A stretch of 64,000 nt of DNA, from NCBI RefSeq assembly GCF_907165195.1, contig NZ_OU015584.1, forward strand, positions 3,358,978 through 3,422,977, written 5' to 3'. Positions 28,601 through 37,299 of the stretch are shown piece after piece; position 1 is the first letter of the stretch; each line of letters opens with the position of its first letter. Below the pieces are notes generated by a model. The model saw only the letters and a list, made by a program, of their open reading frames with translations. It made no database searches and was not told where the DNA came from. A program made the position numbers and the translations under genes. This DNA comes from Parvicella tangerina. Lineage in GTDB: Bacteria; Bacteroidota; Bacteroidia; Flavobacteriales_D; Parvicellaceae.

Positions 28601-29992
28601 TTGGTATGCCACTGCCAGCACCTCATCATTATTCAACGATTGGTTCAACGAGATAAAACCGAGCAAACTATTGTAGGAGTATTCGTTTTCAGCCAATAAT
28701 CTAGCATTTTCAACTTTTTCGTAATCAACGCTCTGCTGCATCCCAAACGAACTATTCAACTGGCTTGAGGCGTTAACATAATTACGAATTGATGCGTTAT
28801 TATTTAATTGCTGATATAGTGTATTGTGACCGTTATCTGGATTAGCAGGACTTCCATTTGCAAAACTTGGGTTTTCCATGTGATTTGGATCTGACTCTCC
28901 TAAATCTGCAAATGCTAAAATATTCCTCGTATCGGTGTAGGTATTGGTTCTATTAGTGATCCACACCTCCATACGCTGAATTTGCACCTGACTTGCTGGA
29001 ACTGGCAAGGTAGCCATACTTTGATCATAGGTGTCATGGAAATGATAACCTACAAAAAAGTGTCTGTTTTCTTCATAGTTATCAACCTTTATTTCAAACT
29101 CTTGGACTTGAGCACCTCCCGAAACTTCAATCTCCTTTTTCTGACCTCTATCTTGTGAGAGAATGGTTGTTACACTTAACCTCCCGAATCTTAACTTTGA
29201 CTTTATACCGAACAAGCTCTGTGACCCTTGGATCAAGGAAGAGTTTAGGGGCATACTCACGTTACCAGCCTCCAACACTTCAATAATTTCATCTTCGTCA
29301 CCAGCATAGTTTAACTTCAATTGGTTTTCAAAATCGAACGTAGCTTCAGTATTGTAATTAAACCCAATCTTCATGAAATCTCCAATCTTTCCGGTAAGGT
29401 TCATTTGAATCTGCTGATCAAAATCAAACGTGGTGATTCTTCTTTGTTTCACAGGAAGAACAGGATTGTCGGTTCTACTAATGTTAATTCCAAATTTCAA
29501 TTCGGCAGACCCCTGCGGTTTTATCGTAATAAAATCAGATCCAGGAATCTTAATCAGCGATTCTTCCGTGATATCATTTTCAAAATCAGGGATATCAGCT
29601 TCCTTTCCTCTTGCGTCATCCACCTGTTCATTAACCTTATCTTGCCAATACTGACGATTACTCTGATCATTCTGATACTGGATATACTCCTCAAACGTCA
29701 TTGAGCTCGGAGGAACTACATTTGTTCCATCTGGCAATGTCTGGGTAAAAATGTAAGTATTTGTAACGGGATCATATACTACGTTCGTCTCAACGTTGCT
29801 CGGATTTATATCAACTGTTCCTCCAGAAGGTACCGATGGATCACTTGACCCAGAGATGGGATAGATCAAATCGACCTCAGGGGAGTCAATGGCCAGATCT
29901 TTAAAGAGCCATTTTTCTTCCTCTGCAGCAAACGCTTCTCCAGCTCCAAATAATATTAGGAGCCCAAAGAGCCGCTGTAAATATGTGTTCAC
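22622..29992 (-). CDS. sprA: Cell surface protein SprA, T9SS outer-membrane translocon
   Basis: SprA (Sov in Porphyromonas) forms the very large outer-membrane beta barrel through which type IX cargo leaves the cell. The 2456-residue length suits the family. A signal peptide (MNTYLQRLFGLLILFGAGEAFA) is followed by the conserved N-terminal blocks, including IPGSDFITIKPQGSAELKFG, an FTIQQKSLIGTHLDYK segment, and DRWAGIMRTITINDFEAANI. The C-terminal half is rich in alternating barrel strands and ends RFQL, as expected for an outer-membrane barrel. A Lys/Gly then Glu/Asp low-complexity stretch (around residues 1930-1965, KSKMKGGGKGAGNNKKEEE) sits in a presumed loop. The clients encoded at 7293-13109 and 58083-59386 need this machine. 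ruvA lies just upstream. Confidence 0.96.
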   Translation of the reverse strand: MNTYLQRLFGLLILFGAGEAFAAEEEKWLFKDLAIDSPEVDLIYPISGSSDPSVPSGGTVDINPSNVETNVVYDPVTNTYIFTQTLPDGTNVVPPSSMTFEEYIQYQNDQSNRQYWQDKVNEQVDDARGKEADIPDFENDITEESLIKIPGSDFITIKPQGSAELKFGINISRTDNPVLPVKQRRITTFDFDQQIQMNLTGKIGDFMKIGFNYNTEATFDFENQLKLNYAGDEDEIIEVLEAGNVSMPLNSSLIQGSQSLFGIKSKLRFGRLSVTTILSQDRGQKKEIEVSGGAQVQEFEIKVDNYEENRHFFVGYHFHDTYDQSMATLPVPASQVQIQRMEVWITNRTNTYTDTRNILAFADLGESDPNHMENPSFANGSPANPDNGHNTLYQQLNNNASIRNYVNASSQLNSSFGMQQSVDYEKVENARLLAENEYSYNSLLGFISLNQSLNNDEVLAVAYQYTYKGKTYQVGEFSTDGVGGQSALYLKLLKSTVRNPKNQLWDLMMKNVYSLGAYQVDPANFRLDVWYNNPSTGVDVNYIPQAGTENIRLLIQMLKLDQLNQQQARYSDGVFDFIPVRASSGKVTTVGTINPQNGRLYFTTKEPFGKTLEESLQNVGLSQSVVDAIIFPQLYDSTKTAAQQIPELNRFKIKGTYQSSVSSEISLNALNIPQGSVQVTAGGRMLTEGTDYTVDYNLGRVKILNDGILSSGTPVKIQMESNSLFTIQQKSLIGTHLDYKISKDAQIGGTIMRLTEKPLTQKVNVGDEPIANTMLGLDGSFKKDVPFLTKMVDMIPFIDTKEMSTVNFSGEVAALLPGHNKAIGKTGNSFIDDFEGSQSSIDIRSFNTWVLASVPQGQPDLFPEASLSNDLEYGYNRSKIAWYVIDPLFFNNNNLTPDHIRNSPMQSDHRMRQVLVNEVFPNKQLATGSLNNIPVLDLAYYPSERGPYNFDTQNVDPATGEFTNPEDRWAGIMRTITINDFEAANIAYIQFWMMDPFSENHPNGTNEDSPNTTGGELYFNLGNVSEDILKDGRKSFENGIPAAGPDDNGQYTNGDVTETAWGWMPTTQVVVTAFDNDLDSRLNQDVGLDGLRNDLEAAFFEDYLNSLNVNADVQAAIEEDPSNDNYRFFRDDRWDDQQADILTRYKLYNNPDGNSPTSEISANINDDGYSTSATTLPNIEDINGDNNLNETEAYFQYKVNLKPQNMEVGTNFIVDKIEGTDDQSGKKVTWYQFRIPINEYSSTVNGIQDFRAIRFIRLFMKGWSQEAVLRFARLELVRGEWRPYLGELFTPGEYIQGEESGTSFDVTAVNLEDNGSKLPINYNLPPNVNRQINYQTANLAQQNEQSLVLDVCGLKDGDARAAFRNVQFDVRNYNKIEMYVHAESGTDVEEDLKDDEITVFVRLGTDFNQNYYEYEMPVKVSEWYNHKQESIWPVENNMVIDLNVLKDLKKERNRINFSIFERYTKSDTTAPDRNVTVVGNPNLQAMKTVMIGVRNPKRDDPYNQWLPDDGQDKCAEVWVNELRLSDFNESPGWATIGRVNAQLADFADVSLAGNYSSPGWGSIEKSVSERQQEHIYGFDASTTVQLGNFFGDRVGLRLPVYLGYSRNVIRPLYDPLNPDLILERQEGMEDQDWYDYLDNSIDLTERRAINFTNVSFSPKKKDGSAPKPHFWNISNFALNLSYNEVNKKDINTRYNNTKNYLVGFNYSFSKSPRPWEPFKGINFIRKSDWLRLLRDFNIYLAPKQIGFKTTMNRTYNEYAVRYNFIGGENLEFPQYNKTSNWDRDYTFKYDLTKALSFDLSAKNRSFINEPFGQVDYGMFGYEDQNKQDSTWNSLKTFGENMNYSHNVNVSYKWPFNKFPLTEWISLTTRYTGSFDWTREPLAVPDTMPVGHIVQNSRQISWNGKLTMSRLYDKIPYLKDVNKKYKKGRSPFSKSKMKGGGKGAGNNKKEEEDEEDEDKDGVGIIVLDQIARLVMSLDNVTASYSTTDGIMLPGYGNQTNVLGLSPVNNSIANTPYEYVFGGNQEYDMFGRPTNQGVLSFANTAYSSGWLIDSDNDTTNRFIPNIPTMYMVNHSEKANFKATLKPFNGLKIDLDGNFNLSENTNSTLGYEDLDGDGFDDFALLNPQFSGMFSKTIISWRTAFVKDQGSDENSLFNSTFANMLDLRPEVSQVISDQTISNDFNFNHIAEDSVSSGGGYADGFNGLQQNVLIGSFIAAYTGVDPGHKSVTNIFNRMPLPNWRVTFDGLTNLKFVKKWFKRITFNHAYRSTLNIAGYTTNLNYDNNQAVVDLNGNVIAQKQIMQVSISEQFAPLLGIDVTLKNDLTAKFEFKKDRNIGLGLANAQITEIKGTELTIGSGYTWRDIKFPIKIKEKTVTNDLILRLDISMRDNKTIIRKIAEDQNQPTAGQKIISIKFSASYQLTDKFQLRAYFDRVVNKPFISTSYPTANTNSGVALRFQL

Positions 29993-30009
29993 CTGGTTTT
30001 TCAGACCTG

Positions 30010-30017
30010 CAAAAGTA
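30010..30017 (-). promoter_or_regulatory. Possible -7 box for sprA
   Basis: TACTTTTG on the minus strand fits TAnnTTTG and lies 17 nt before the sprA start codon, in the short gap after ruvA. No -33 match at consensus spacing was found. Confidence 0.4.
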
Positions 30018-30025
30018 AAAATATT

Positions 30026-30610
30026 CTACAACGATTTCAGGGTTAGTTTAACCAATTCCTCTACTGATAAATCCCCTCCATTATCGGCCAATGCCTTTGA
30101 GATAATCTTATCAGCCCGCTTCTTATCTACCCCTAAAACAACTAATGCAGATAACGCCTCATTTTTAATAGTATTGTTTGAAGAGAATAATTTTTCACCA
30201 ACTACGAGATCAGCGTCCACCTTGTTCTTCAGATCCACAATGATTCTTTCTGCGGTTTTGGCTCCAATTCCTTTGACACTTTTAAAGGTTGCGACATCTT
30301 CGTTAACAATGGCTCCCGCGCATTCCGAAGCAGTCATACCAGACAGCACCATTCTAGCTGTGGACGGTCCTACTCCGGAAACAGAGATCAAATGCCTGAA
30401 CATTTCTCGCTCCTCTTTTGAATGAAAACCAAAAAGCACATGCGCATCTTCTCGGATAGACAGATGAGTAAACAACCTCACACGACCCTTATCTGGTAGA
30501 GCTGAAAAAGTGTTCAACGAAATGTGTAACATGTATCCAATACCATTCACATCTATCACAGTAAATGCCGGATTCTTTTCCTCTAAAACTCCATCAATAT
30601 GCGTTATCAT
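30026..30610 (-). CDS. ruvA: Holliday junction branch migration protein RuvA
   Basis: RuvA binds four-way DNA junctions and positions the RuvB motors. The 194-residue protein has the N-terminal OB domain (MITHIDGVLEEKNPAFTVIDVNGIGYMLHISLNTF), the two helix-hairpin-helix motifs (SVSGVGPSTARMVLSG and SVKGIGAKTAERIIVDLK) and the C-terminal three-helix domain that contacts RuvB (NEALSALVVLGVDKKRADKII). Length is normal. It is followed 33 nt later by sprA on the same strand. Confidence 0.97.
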   Translation of the reverse strand: MITHIDGVLEEKNPAFTVIDVNGIGYMLHISLNTFSALPDKGRVRLFTHLSIREDAHVLFGFHSKEEREMFRHLISVSGVGPSTARMVLSGMTASECAGAIVNEDVATFKSVKGIGAKTAERIIVDLKNKVDADLVVGEKLFSSNNTIKNEALSALVVLGVDKKRADKIISKALADNGGDLSVEELVKLTLKSL

Positions 30611-30633
30611 TTTGGCTAATTTTCAGTAAGTCA

Positions 30634-30641
30634 CAAATATA
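30634..30641 (-). promoter_or_regulatory. -7 box for ruvA
   Basis: TATATTTG on the minus strand fits TAnnTTTG and lies 23 nt before the ruvA start codon. No -33 TTTG at consensus spacing was found. Confidence 0.4.
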
Positions 30642-30681
30642 GGGATTTAACCCTACTGGGAAGAGCAGGAAAAGCTTAATT

Positions 30682-31425
30682 CTAAAATAGGTTCAAGTAT
30701 TCATCCATGAATTCGGTTGTAGTAGATGGTTTATCATCTAATACAAAACGATGATCAGGAATCGGAATAGAAAAGATAGCAAACGAAAATCGCTCAATTA
30801 CACCTTCAGGTTGACGAACTCGGTGTTCCACAGCTTTAATACTTCCTTTTGAAATGCGTTCTATCAGATATCCTGGGAAAATAATCACTTCCTTAAGCGC
30901 ATCAGCAGACTCCCAAGAATCATTTACTAAAAACTCTAGATCTCGATCTACGCCAAAAGGAAAAACTGTGAACATAGATACGTCTTTATGCATGGAAAGT
31001 CTTTCTTGGCCAAGACAACATTCAGCAGGGTAATAATTGGCAGACATCATGTGACCAATATGACGCTCGTAGAATTTCACAACCTCATTATCTCCAATCT
31101 TCTCGAGAACCTGTCGTTCTAAATTTTTCACCAAGCCAAGTATCTTGTCCCATGGCTCAGTTAGCAATGGTCTAAATTCATCAGGGAAATCATCAAGATT
31201 ATTAAATCTTGAAAGCACAAATGAATGTAGTTGATCAAAATCATACTGGTTCAAACTATCTTCTTGACCAAGATAGGAATACCCATCGATGCTCTTTTTG
31301 AAATGCTTTTGTAAAAAGTTTTCTCGATAGCTGAAGTCCTTTGAAACAAAGTTTTTGAAGGCTTTCTTAAAAGCGTCATCATCTAAAGCTTTAATTCCTG
31401 TTTTATGATAACCGTTTCTAAACAT
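30682..31425 (-). CDS. 2-oxoglutarate/Fe(II)-dependent oxygenase, substrate unknown
   Basis: A 247-residue protein with the jelly-roll oxygenase signature: the iron ligands His146 and Asp148 in SMHKDVSMFTVFPFG, the distal ligand His201 in KAVEHRV, and the 2-oxoglutarate-binding pair Arg212 and Ser214 in ERFSFAIFSIP. The order and spacing resemble the isopenicillin-N-synthase-like branch. Enzymes of this group hydroxylate or cyclise small molecules, and the substrate cannot be predicted. It is divergent from pnuC, and the two upstream regions overlap, so they may be regulated together. Confidence 0.8.
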   Translation of the reverse strand: MFRNGYHKTGIKALDDDAFKKAFKNFVSKDFSYRENFLQKHFKKSIDGYSYLGQEDSLNQYDFDQLHSFVLSRFNNLDDFPDEFRPLLTEPWDKILGLVKNLERQVLEKIGDNEVVKFYERHIGHMMSANYYPAECCLGQERLSMHKDVSMFTVFPFGVDRDLEFLVNDSWESADALKEVIIFPGYLIERISKGSIKAVEHRVRQPEGVIERFSFAIFSIPIPDHRFVLDDKPSTTTEFMDEYLNLF

Positions 31426-31433
31426 TACATTTG
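31426..31433 (+). promoter_or_regulatory. Possible -7 box for pnuC
   Basis: TACATTTG fits TAnnTTTG and ends 4 nt before the GTG at 31438, again implying a leaderless transcript. No -33 match was found. Confidence 0.4.
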
Positions 31434-31437
31434 TCGT

Positions 31438-32064
31438 GTGAGTGTAAATTTAGATACATTACTGGAATGGAGCAGTGTAATCTGTGGATTACTCTACCTT
31501 ATTTTAATCATTTACGAAAAGATATGGTGCTGGTTTTTTGGAATATTGGGATCGGCATTAAGCATTTGGTTATTCTATCGAACACAACTTTACTCGGAGT
31601 CCATATTGTATATTTACTATGTAATTATAGGCTTTTACGGATGGTATATTTGGAGCAAAAAAAGTATTGCTAAAGCAGCTAATGATTTAGATCTATCAAC
31701 CGACTCAAAAAGCACAGAAGTTCAAGAGAGTTTTAAAGAATGGCCAATCCTACATCACCTTATCTCAATTCTTTCTTGTGGGGTTCTTTCCTTAGGCGTT
31801 GGATACCTCTTTAGCAATTATACCAATGCCAGAAGTGCCTACCTTGATGCTTTTACAACTGTATTTAGTTTTTTCGCATCCTTTTTAGAAGCTAAAAAAG
31901 TAGTCAGCGCATGGCTTTATTGGATTATTCTAAACGGAATTACCATCTACCTCTATGACTTGAGAGAACTAGACAAATATAAGCTACTTACCGTGGTTTA
32001 CTTTGTCGCCTCATTCATTGGATTCTATCAATGGAACAAAAAATATCAACTTCAAAAAAGTTAA
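31438..32064 (+). CDS. pnuC: PnuC-like vitamin (nicotinamide riboside) transporter
   Basis: PnuC proteins let vitamin precursors such as nicotinamide riboside cross the inner membrane by facilitated diffusion. This protein of about 208 residues has six to seven helices, with the family stretches YEKIWCWFFGILGSALSIWL, YYVIIGFYGWYIW and WLYWIILNGITIYLY (the last has a W-x3-N pattern seen in the substrate site of riboside transporters). I use the GTG at 31438, which gives the short N-terminus usual for PnuC. An ATG at 31405 in the same frame would overlap the divergent oxygenase gene. A thiamine-specific relative (PnuT) is possible, but no thiamine gene is nearby. It converges with maeB with a 2-nt gap. 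Confidence 0.88.
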   Translation: MSVNLDTLLEWSSVICGLLYLILIIYEKIWCWFFGILGSALSIWLFYRTQLYSESILYIYYVIIGFYGWYIWSKKSIAKAANDLDLSTDSKSTEVQESFKEWPILHHLISILSCGVLSLGVGYLFSNYTNARSAYLDAFTTVFSFFASFLEAKKVVSAWLYWIILNGITIYLYDLRELDKYKLLTVVYFVASFIGFYQWNKKYQLQKS

Positions 32065-32066
32065 TC

Positions 32067-34337
32067 CTATTTTCTTGTCTGCACGTCTGCCACCGCAACG
32101 ATAATCATATTCAGAATCTCTCTCACTGATGACCCAATCTGAAGGACGTGAACTGGCTTTTTCATTCCAAGCAGAATTGGACCTATGGCTTCCGCATTAC
32201 TCATCTCCTGAACCAGCTTGTAGGCAATATTTCCAGAAGAAAGTGTAGGGAAAATCAAGGTGTTCGCTCCTTTTTTACTCAGCTCGCTAAAAGAGAAGAA
32301 ATCTCTCATCAACTCTTCGTTCAACGCAAAGTTTGCCTGCACCTCACCGTCAACTACAATACTTGGGTGATCACGATGTAGTATCTTCACGGCTTCCCTC
32401 ATTTTTACTGCATGAGGACCCTCCGTTGAGCCAAAGTTAGAGTAGCTCAACATAGCAATTCGTGGTTTAACTCTAAATCGTTGAACAATCTTTGCTACTA
32501 ACAAGGTGATATCCACCAAATCTTCAACCGTTGGATCCATGTTCACCGTAGTATCCGCAAAGAAAATTGGACCATCTTTTGTCATTAAGATGTACATTCC
32601 TGCTATTTTACTTACTCCTTCGTCTACACCAATAATCTGTAAAGCAGGCTTAATGGTATCCGCATAATTTCTGGTTAATCCTGAAATCATGGCATCTGCT
32701 TCACCCGTTTCTACCATTGCTGCAGCAAAGTAATTTCGTTCTCGCAATTCCTTTCTTGCTTCATACTGAGTTAGCCCTCGCCTTTTTCGTTTCTCGAAGA
32801 GAATTTCGGCAAACTCATATCGTTTCTTTCTATGCTGCTCTTCACGAGGATCTATGATCTCGCAATCAGGAAAATCCAATCCAAACTCTTCTATCATAGA
32901 CTCAATGCGATCAACCTTTCCTAACAGAATAGGTTTACAGATTCCTTCCTCCATGGCCATGTGAGCTGCCTTAAGAATCTTGTAATGATCTGCTTCGGCA
33001 AACACCACTGTTTTTGGATTTTTTCTGGCTCTCGCAACAATGTTCTTCATCAGTTTATTGTCCAAACCAAGTCTTTTCATGAGTTCATTCTCATAGGCCT
33101 CCCAGTCCTCGATAGGTTCCGTAGCCACACCCGACTCCATTGCAGCCTTAGCAACCGCTGGAGCCACCCAATAGATCAACCTTGGATCTAAGGGTTTTGG
33201 TATAATTTGCTCCCGACCGAAAGATAGGTTCAACTCATCGTATGCCTGATTCACCTCATCCGGAACAGTTTCTTTTGCCAGTTCCGCAATTGCACGCACG
33301 GCAGCCAACTTCATCTCCTCATTAATCTTCGTTGCACGAACATCTAATGCTCCTCTGAAGATGTAAGGAAAGCCAAGGACGTTATTCACCTGATTCGGAT
33401 TATCACTTCGACCCGTTGCCATAATAATATCATCGCGAACATCTGTTGCTTCATCATAAGAAATCTCTGGTTCGGGATTTGCCAAAGCGAAAACGATGGG
33501 GTTTTTCGCCATTGATTGGATCATCTCTTTACTCACTATACCTCCTTTAGATAACCCAAGAAAAACATCCGCTCCTTTCATCAGCTCAACCAATGGAATA
33601 TCATCACAATCTTGTTGAAACAATTGCTTATACTTATCGGTATTATCTCTTTTACTGGTAATCAAACCTTTCGAGTCAAGCATGAAAAGGTTCTCTTTTT
33701 TCACCCCAAGAGCTACATAAAGCTTGGCGCATGATATTGCCGCAGCTCCAGCTCCATTCACGACCACTTTAACATCTTCGATCTTCTTTTGGGCGATCTC
33801 TAAAGCATTAATCAGCGCAGCACTGGAGATGATAGCAGTTCCATGCTGATCATCATGCATGATAGGAATATTCAACTCTTCCTTAAGTCTTTCTTCAATC
33901 TCAAATGCTTCAGGCGCTTTAATATCTTCTAGGTTAATCCCCCCGAAAGTTGGAGAAATCGCTTTGACGGTCTGAATAAACGTTTCCACGTCTGAGGCAT
34001 CTACCTCAATATCAAAAACATCAATATCAGCAAATATTTTGAACAAAAGACCTTTTCCCTCCATCACTGGTTTTGATGCTTCCGGACCAATATCTCCAAG
34101 TCCCAAAACAGCTGTACCGTTTGAGATCACAGCTACCAGATTCCCCTTTGAAGTGTATTTGTAAACATCCTTTCTATTATCTGCAATTTCTTTACAAGGC
34201 TCAGCAACCCCTGGAGAGTATGCTAAAGACAAATCTCGTTGGGTACTGTATGGCTTACTTGGTATTACCTCTATCTTACCGGGTCTTCCCTGAGCGTGAT
34301 AATCTAATGCATCCTTTTTTCTTGGCTTTCTGCCCAT
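32067..34337 (-). CDS. maeB: NADP-dependent malic enzyme with C-terminal phosphotransacetylase-like domain
   Basis: A 756-residue MaeB-type malic enzyme that decarboxylates malate to pyruvate with NADP reduction. The N-terminal malic domain (about 1-155) has [11 protein letters not shown] and [20 protein letters not shown]. The NAD(P)-binding domain (about 160-400) has [16 protein letters not shown] and [15 protein letters not shown]. The C-terminal part (about 430-756) is a phosphotransacetylase-like domain ([49 protein letters not shown]) that in known MaeB proteins is regulatory, sensing acetyl-CoA. Upstream are a good promoter (34401-34433) and two overlapping hairpins (34340-34378). Confidence 0.96.
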   Translation of the reverse strand: MGRKPRKKDALDYHAQGRPGKIEVIPSKPYSTQRDLSLAYSPGVAEPCKEIADNRKDVYKYTSKGNLVAVISNGTAVLGLGDIGPEASKPVMEGKGLLFKIFADIDVFDIEVDASDVETFIQTVKAISPTFGGINLEDIKAPEAFEIEERLKEELNIPIMHDDQHGTAIISSAALINALEIAQKKIEDVKVVVNGAGAAAISCAKLYVALGVKKENLFMLDSKGLITSKRDNTDKYKQLFQQDCDDIPLVELMKGADVFLGLSKGGIVSKEMIQSMAKNPIVFALANPEPEISYDEATDVRDDIIMATGRSDNPNQVNNVLGFPYIFRGALDVRATKINEEMKLAAVRAIAELAKETVPDEVNQAYDELNLSFGREQIIPKPLDPRLIYWVAPAVAKAAMESGVATEPIEDWEAYENELMKRLGLDNKLMKNIVARARKNPKTVVFAEADHYKILKAAHMAMEEGICKPILLGKVDRIESMIEEFGLDFPDCEIIDPREEQHRKKRYEFAEILFEKRKRRGLTQYEARKELRERNYFAAAMVETGEADAMISGLTRNYADTIKPALQIIGVDEGVSKIAGMYILMTKDGPIFFADTTVNMDPTVEDLVDITLLVAKIVQRFRVKPRIAMLSYSNFGSTEGPHAVKMREAVKILHRDHPSIVVDGEVQANFALNEELMRDFFSFSELSKKGANTLIFPTLSSGNIAYKLVQEMSNAEAIGPILLGMKKPVHVLQIGSSVREILNMIIVAVADVQTRK

Positions 34338-34339
34338 AA

Positions 34340-34378
34340 GCTAAAACTTTTTTAGCCATTTCAACATCCTAAAATGGC
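34340..34378 (-). repeat. Two overlapping hairpins in the maeB leader
   Basis: GCTAAAA (34340-34346) pairs with TTTTAGC (34350-34356). GCCATTT (34355-34361) pairs with AAATGGC (34372-34378). The two stems share bases 34355-34356 and sit in the mRNA leader just before the maeB start. They could be alternative structures, or chance in AT-rich DNA. Confidence 0.35.
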
Positions 34379-34400
34379 GTTCGTGTGTAAGTATTTGATG

Positions 34401-34433
34401 CAAATTTAACAGAAATGTTCGTCCTGAAACAAA
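34401..34433 (-). promoter_or_regulatory. maeB promoter
   Basis: On the minus strand TTTG (34433-34430) is followed after 21 nt by TAAATTTG (34408-34401), a good Bacteroidota promoter. It implies a leader of about 60 nt that contains the two hairpins at 34340-34378. Confidence 0.55.
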
Positions 34434-34535
34434 ACAGAATGTTAAGCTATATTAATTCAGAAGATTAACAGCTTCGTCTAATCAACAACTGTAAATAGAA
34501 GCAAGATTCAGCGCACCTTAGTTAATTGAGAGCTT

Positions 34536-37208
34536 TTATTTCGGCATGTACTGCAAAATGTTCGGATCTTTCTCCTTAGACTTTAATGTTTCAAGTTTAC
34601 CGCTGATCTGACTTTTCTGAGATAAACAAAACTGCTTAGCTTTATCAAGTTCAATTTTATCGGTCTCAGATAAACTGCCATCTTTTTCTAAGCTAGCCAT
34701 TTCATTATCAATTTGATTAGCTCTTTTCTCGAAATGCCCTTGCAGACCATTTAACAACTGATAACCTGCTAATCTCTCGTACCATAACCCATCACTTTCA
34801 ATCACATTGACAAACACTTTAATCCCTTCTGCCGTTGTTTTATCATCCTGATTCTTAAGAAAGGTGAAGTAGTGAGATAAAAATGTAAACTTGTTGAATC
34901 CAGACATTTCACCATAATTTTGAGTGAAAAAATCCTTTTCAGCAGGTGTTCCATAATTAGCATAAATATCTGCCACAGCCAATTGCACCTTTGCGGATTC
35001 TTCAGATTCATAGGTTTTTGCTTTTGCCAATCCTTTTTCTCCATTATGCTTAGCATAAGCCTTAAGAGAGGCTGCTACTACCTGCAACGACTCATCCTTT
35101 AGTCCTTTTTCAAATATTGGATTCAATTGACTGAGGTCTTGATAATTCTTACCTAAGAACTCAATAATCTCCGCTCTTACCGCTGGATGCTTCTCCTTAG
35201 CTAACATCGAAATTAATGCTTTCTTAACCTCCTCTGGTCTATTCTTAAGAGTGGCATCAAGGGAGTTGATTGCCATTAACCTTACATCATAGAAATCATG
35301 ATTAAGTGACTTCATTACCGCATCCATCGCATCAGGGTTATTGCTCTTCTCTATTTTGTCAAAAGCCTCTTTCTTATCCAGCCATAGAGGTGCATTATTC
35401 AATTGATAAATCCATTGTTCTGTGTCTTTAATATCTGTTTTCTTCCAAAGTGTTGTTTTTGTGGCATCAACATTTACAAGGTCTGGTGCTCTATCTGCTT
35501 TGAAACTAAATTCATTAATTTCATCCTTAACCCACACTCTTTCTCTTCTAACTTTTCCATTAATATAGATATCTATGTCAATTGGTAGCTGGTACAGTGG
35601 CCATTCTTCCAAATCCTGTTTCTGACTGATGGAAACCACTAATTCTTGAGAAATTTCATCGTAACTCTGATTGATACTCACGACTGGATGACCGCTTGCT
35701 AGAAACCATTGGTTAAAGAACCAATTCAAATCCTCTCCACTAGCTTTCTCAAATTGCATGCGTAACTCGTGAATCTCAGTCGATGTATAAGCGTTCTCCT
35801 GTAGGTAGTTCTTTAATGCTCTAAAGAATATTTCATCCCCCAAATAGGTTCTCAGCATGTGGAGAATACGCCCCCCTTTGTTATACGAGTGACCATCAAA
35901 CATGTCTTCTTTGCTTTCGTAGTCAAAACGGATCATATCTACATGACCTCCTTGCTGTGCTGAAAGGAAATACCCATCCATTTCTTCATAGGCATTCATA
36001 TCTGCCTCCATTCTGCCATACTCATATTCATCCCAGAGGTATTGACTATAATTGGCAAAAGACTCATTCAATGGTAGGTTAGCCCAACTCTCACAAGTAA
36101 CTAAATCCCCAAACCAATGATGAAATAGTTCGTGCGCAATAATTGACTCATTATTGTCATCAATCAATTCTCTTTTCGTTTTATACAAGAAGTCACCGTG
36201 AATCGTTGCTGTGGTGTTTTCCATTGCCCCAGATACATAATCTCTAACGACTATCTGGCTATATTTGGGCCAAGGATATTCTACTCCCAATAAATCAGAA
36301 AAATAACCAATCATTTTTGGCGTCTTCCCAAAAATATCTTTAGCATAAGGGGCATACTTTTCCTCCACATAGTAATTCACTTCCATGGTCGAACTGTCGC
36401 TTCTCGTCCATTCATCTTTCACTACTTCAAACTCACCTACGGCCATCATAAATAGATAGGGAGCATGAGGCTGGTCAAGTTTCCAATGATCAGTTCGAGT
36501 GCCATCATTATTTTGCTTGGAATCCATCAATAGACCATTTGATAATGTCGTATACTTATCTTTAACCGTTATGTAAATTTCCTCCGTTGTTTTCTCGTTA
36601 GGACTATCAATTGTTGGAAACCAGGTACTACTCGACTCTGTTTCTCCTTGAGTCCAGATTTCCATGTGTTTTTTGGGATTGCTCCCATCGTGATTAATAA
36701 AGTAAAGTCCTTTAGCTTCAACTATGGCCGCACTTCCCTGTTGCTCTACTTCTTCCGGGTTAGCAATATACCTAATTGTAACGGAGTACTCTTCCCCTCG
36801 AACATATTGTTTAGGAAGCTTAATCCTCAACGACCAGCCATCATATTTATAATCTAAATCCTTCATCTTTGATGTACCATCACCTAGCGTTACACTATTG
36901 ATATCCATTGCTTTAGCATCCAGAATTAAACTATCAACTGGTCTTGCGTAGGGTGTTAACGTTAACGTAGCAACACCAATTAACTGACGGTTTGCCCAGT
37001 CAAAGCTCACCTTCAATTTTGTGTGTAATAAATCATTCACCCTTGTCTCAGAAGGATTGTAAACAGGCTGAACCGCAGGTTCATTTTTCTCAGGTTCTGT
37101 TGTAGTGACATCCACCTTTACATCACCAGAATCAACTGATCCTTTCCTTGGGTTGCAAGAAAACATCGACCATCCAATTGCTATTACGACAAGAAACTTA
37201 CTATTCAT
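34536..37208 (-). CDS. M1-family zinc aminopeptidase lipoprotein
   Basis: An 890-residue exported peptidase. The lipoprotein signal is MFSC with lipidated Cys18. The catalytic core has the M1 exopeptidase motif SGAMENTTATIHG and the zinc site HELFHHWFGDLVTCESWANLPLNE as HExxH-x18-E (around residue 356). About 600-890 form a HEAT-like helical domain (DAVMKSLNHDFYDVRLMAIN and following), common at the C-terminus of Bacteroidota M1 enzymes. It probably trims peptides at the periplasmic or surface face. The promoter region is shared with the divergent biotin carrier gene. Lipoprotein processing would use LspA (16251-16898). Confidence 0.93.
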   Translation of the reverse strand: MNSKFLVVIAIGWSMFSCNPRKGSVDSGDVKVDVTTTEPEKNEPAVQPVYNPSETRVNDLLHTKLKVSFDWANRQLIGVATLTLTPYARPVDSLILDAKAMDINSVTLGDGTSKMKDLDYKYDGWSLRIKLPKQYVRGEEYSVTIRYIANPEEVEQQGSAAIVEAKGLYFINHDGSNPKKHMEIWTQGETESSSTWFPTIDSPNEKTTEEIYITVKDKYTTLSNGLLMDSKQNNDGTRTDHWKLDQPHAPYLFMMAVGEFEVVKDEWTRSDSSTMEVNYYVEEKYAPYAKDIFGKTPKMIGYFSDLLGVEYPWPKYSQIVVRDYVSGAMENTTATIHGDFLYKTKRELIDDNNESIIAHELFHHWFGDLVTCESWANLPLNESFANYSQYLWDEYEYGRMEADMNAYEEMDGYFLSAQQGGHVDMIRFDYESKEDMFDGHSYNKGGRILHMLRTYLGDEIFFRALKNYLQENAYTSTEIHELRMQFEKASGEDLNWFFNQWFLASGHPVVSINQSYDEISQELVVSISQKQDLEEWPLYQLPIDIDIYINGKVRRERVWVKDEINEFSFKADRAPDLVNVDATKTTLWKKTDIKDTEQWIYQLNNAPLWLDKKEAFDKIEKSNNPDAMDAVMKSLNHDFYDVRLMAINSLDATLKNRPEEVKKALISMLAKEKHPAVRAEIIEFLGKNYQDLSQLNPIFEKGLKDESLQVVAASLKAYAKHNGEKGLAKAKTYESEESAKVQLAVADIYANYGTPAEKDFFTQNYGEMSGFNKFTFLSHYFTFLKNQDDKTTAEGIKVFVNVIESDGLWYERLAGYQLLNGLQGHFEKRANQIDNEMASLEKDGSLSETDKIELDKAKQFCLSQKSQISGKLETLKSKEKDPNILQYMPK

Positions 37209-37218
37209 GATTTTATAC

Positions 37219-37226
37219 TATTTTTG
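37219..37226 (+). promoter_or_regulatory. Possible -7 box for the biotin carrier gene
   Basis: TATTTTTG fits TAnnTTTG, about 70 nt upstream of the ATG at 37300. It overlaps the M1 peptidase leader on the other strand. No -33 match was found. Confidence 0.3.
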
Positions 37227-37236
37227 TTCGCAATCG

Positions 37237-37244
37237 CAAAGATA
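37237..37244 (-). promoter_or_regulatory. -7 box for the M1 peptidase gene
   Basis: TATCTTTG on the minus strand fits TAnnTTTG and lies 28 nt before the start codon. A weak TTTC lies 18 nt upstream in place of TTTG. Confidence 0.45.
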
Positions 37245-37299
37245 ATATTCTAAGGTTCATCTGAAATGAATTTATGATTTGCGGCAAAAACGAGAACTT

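Noticed and set aside
29889-30425. 178-residue open frame on the plus strand
   Set aside because: It is antisense to sprA and ruvA, both clear genes, and its composition is a shadow of their codons.
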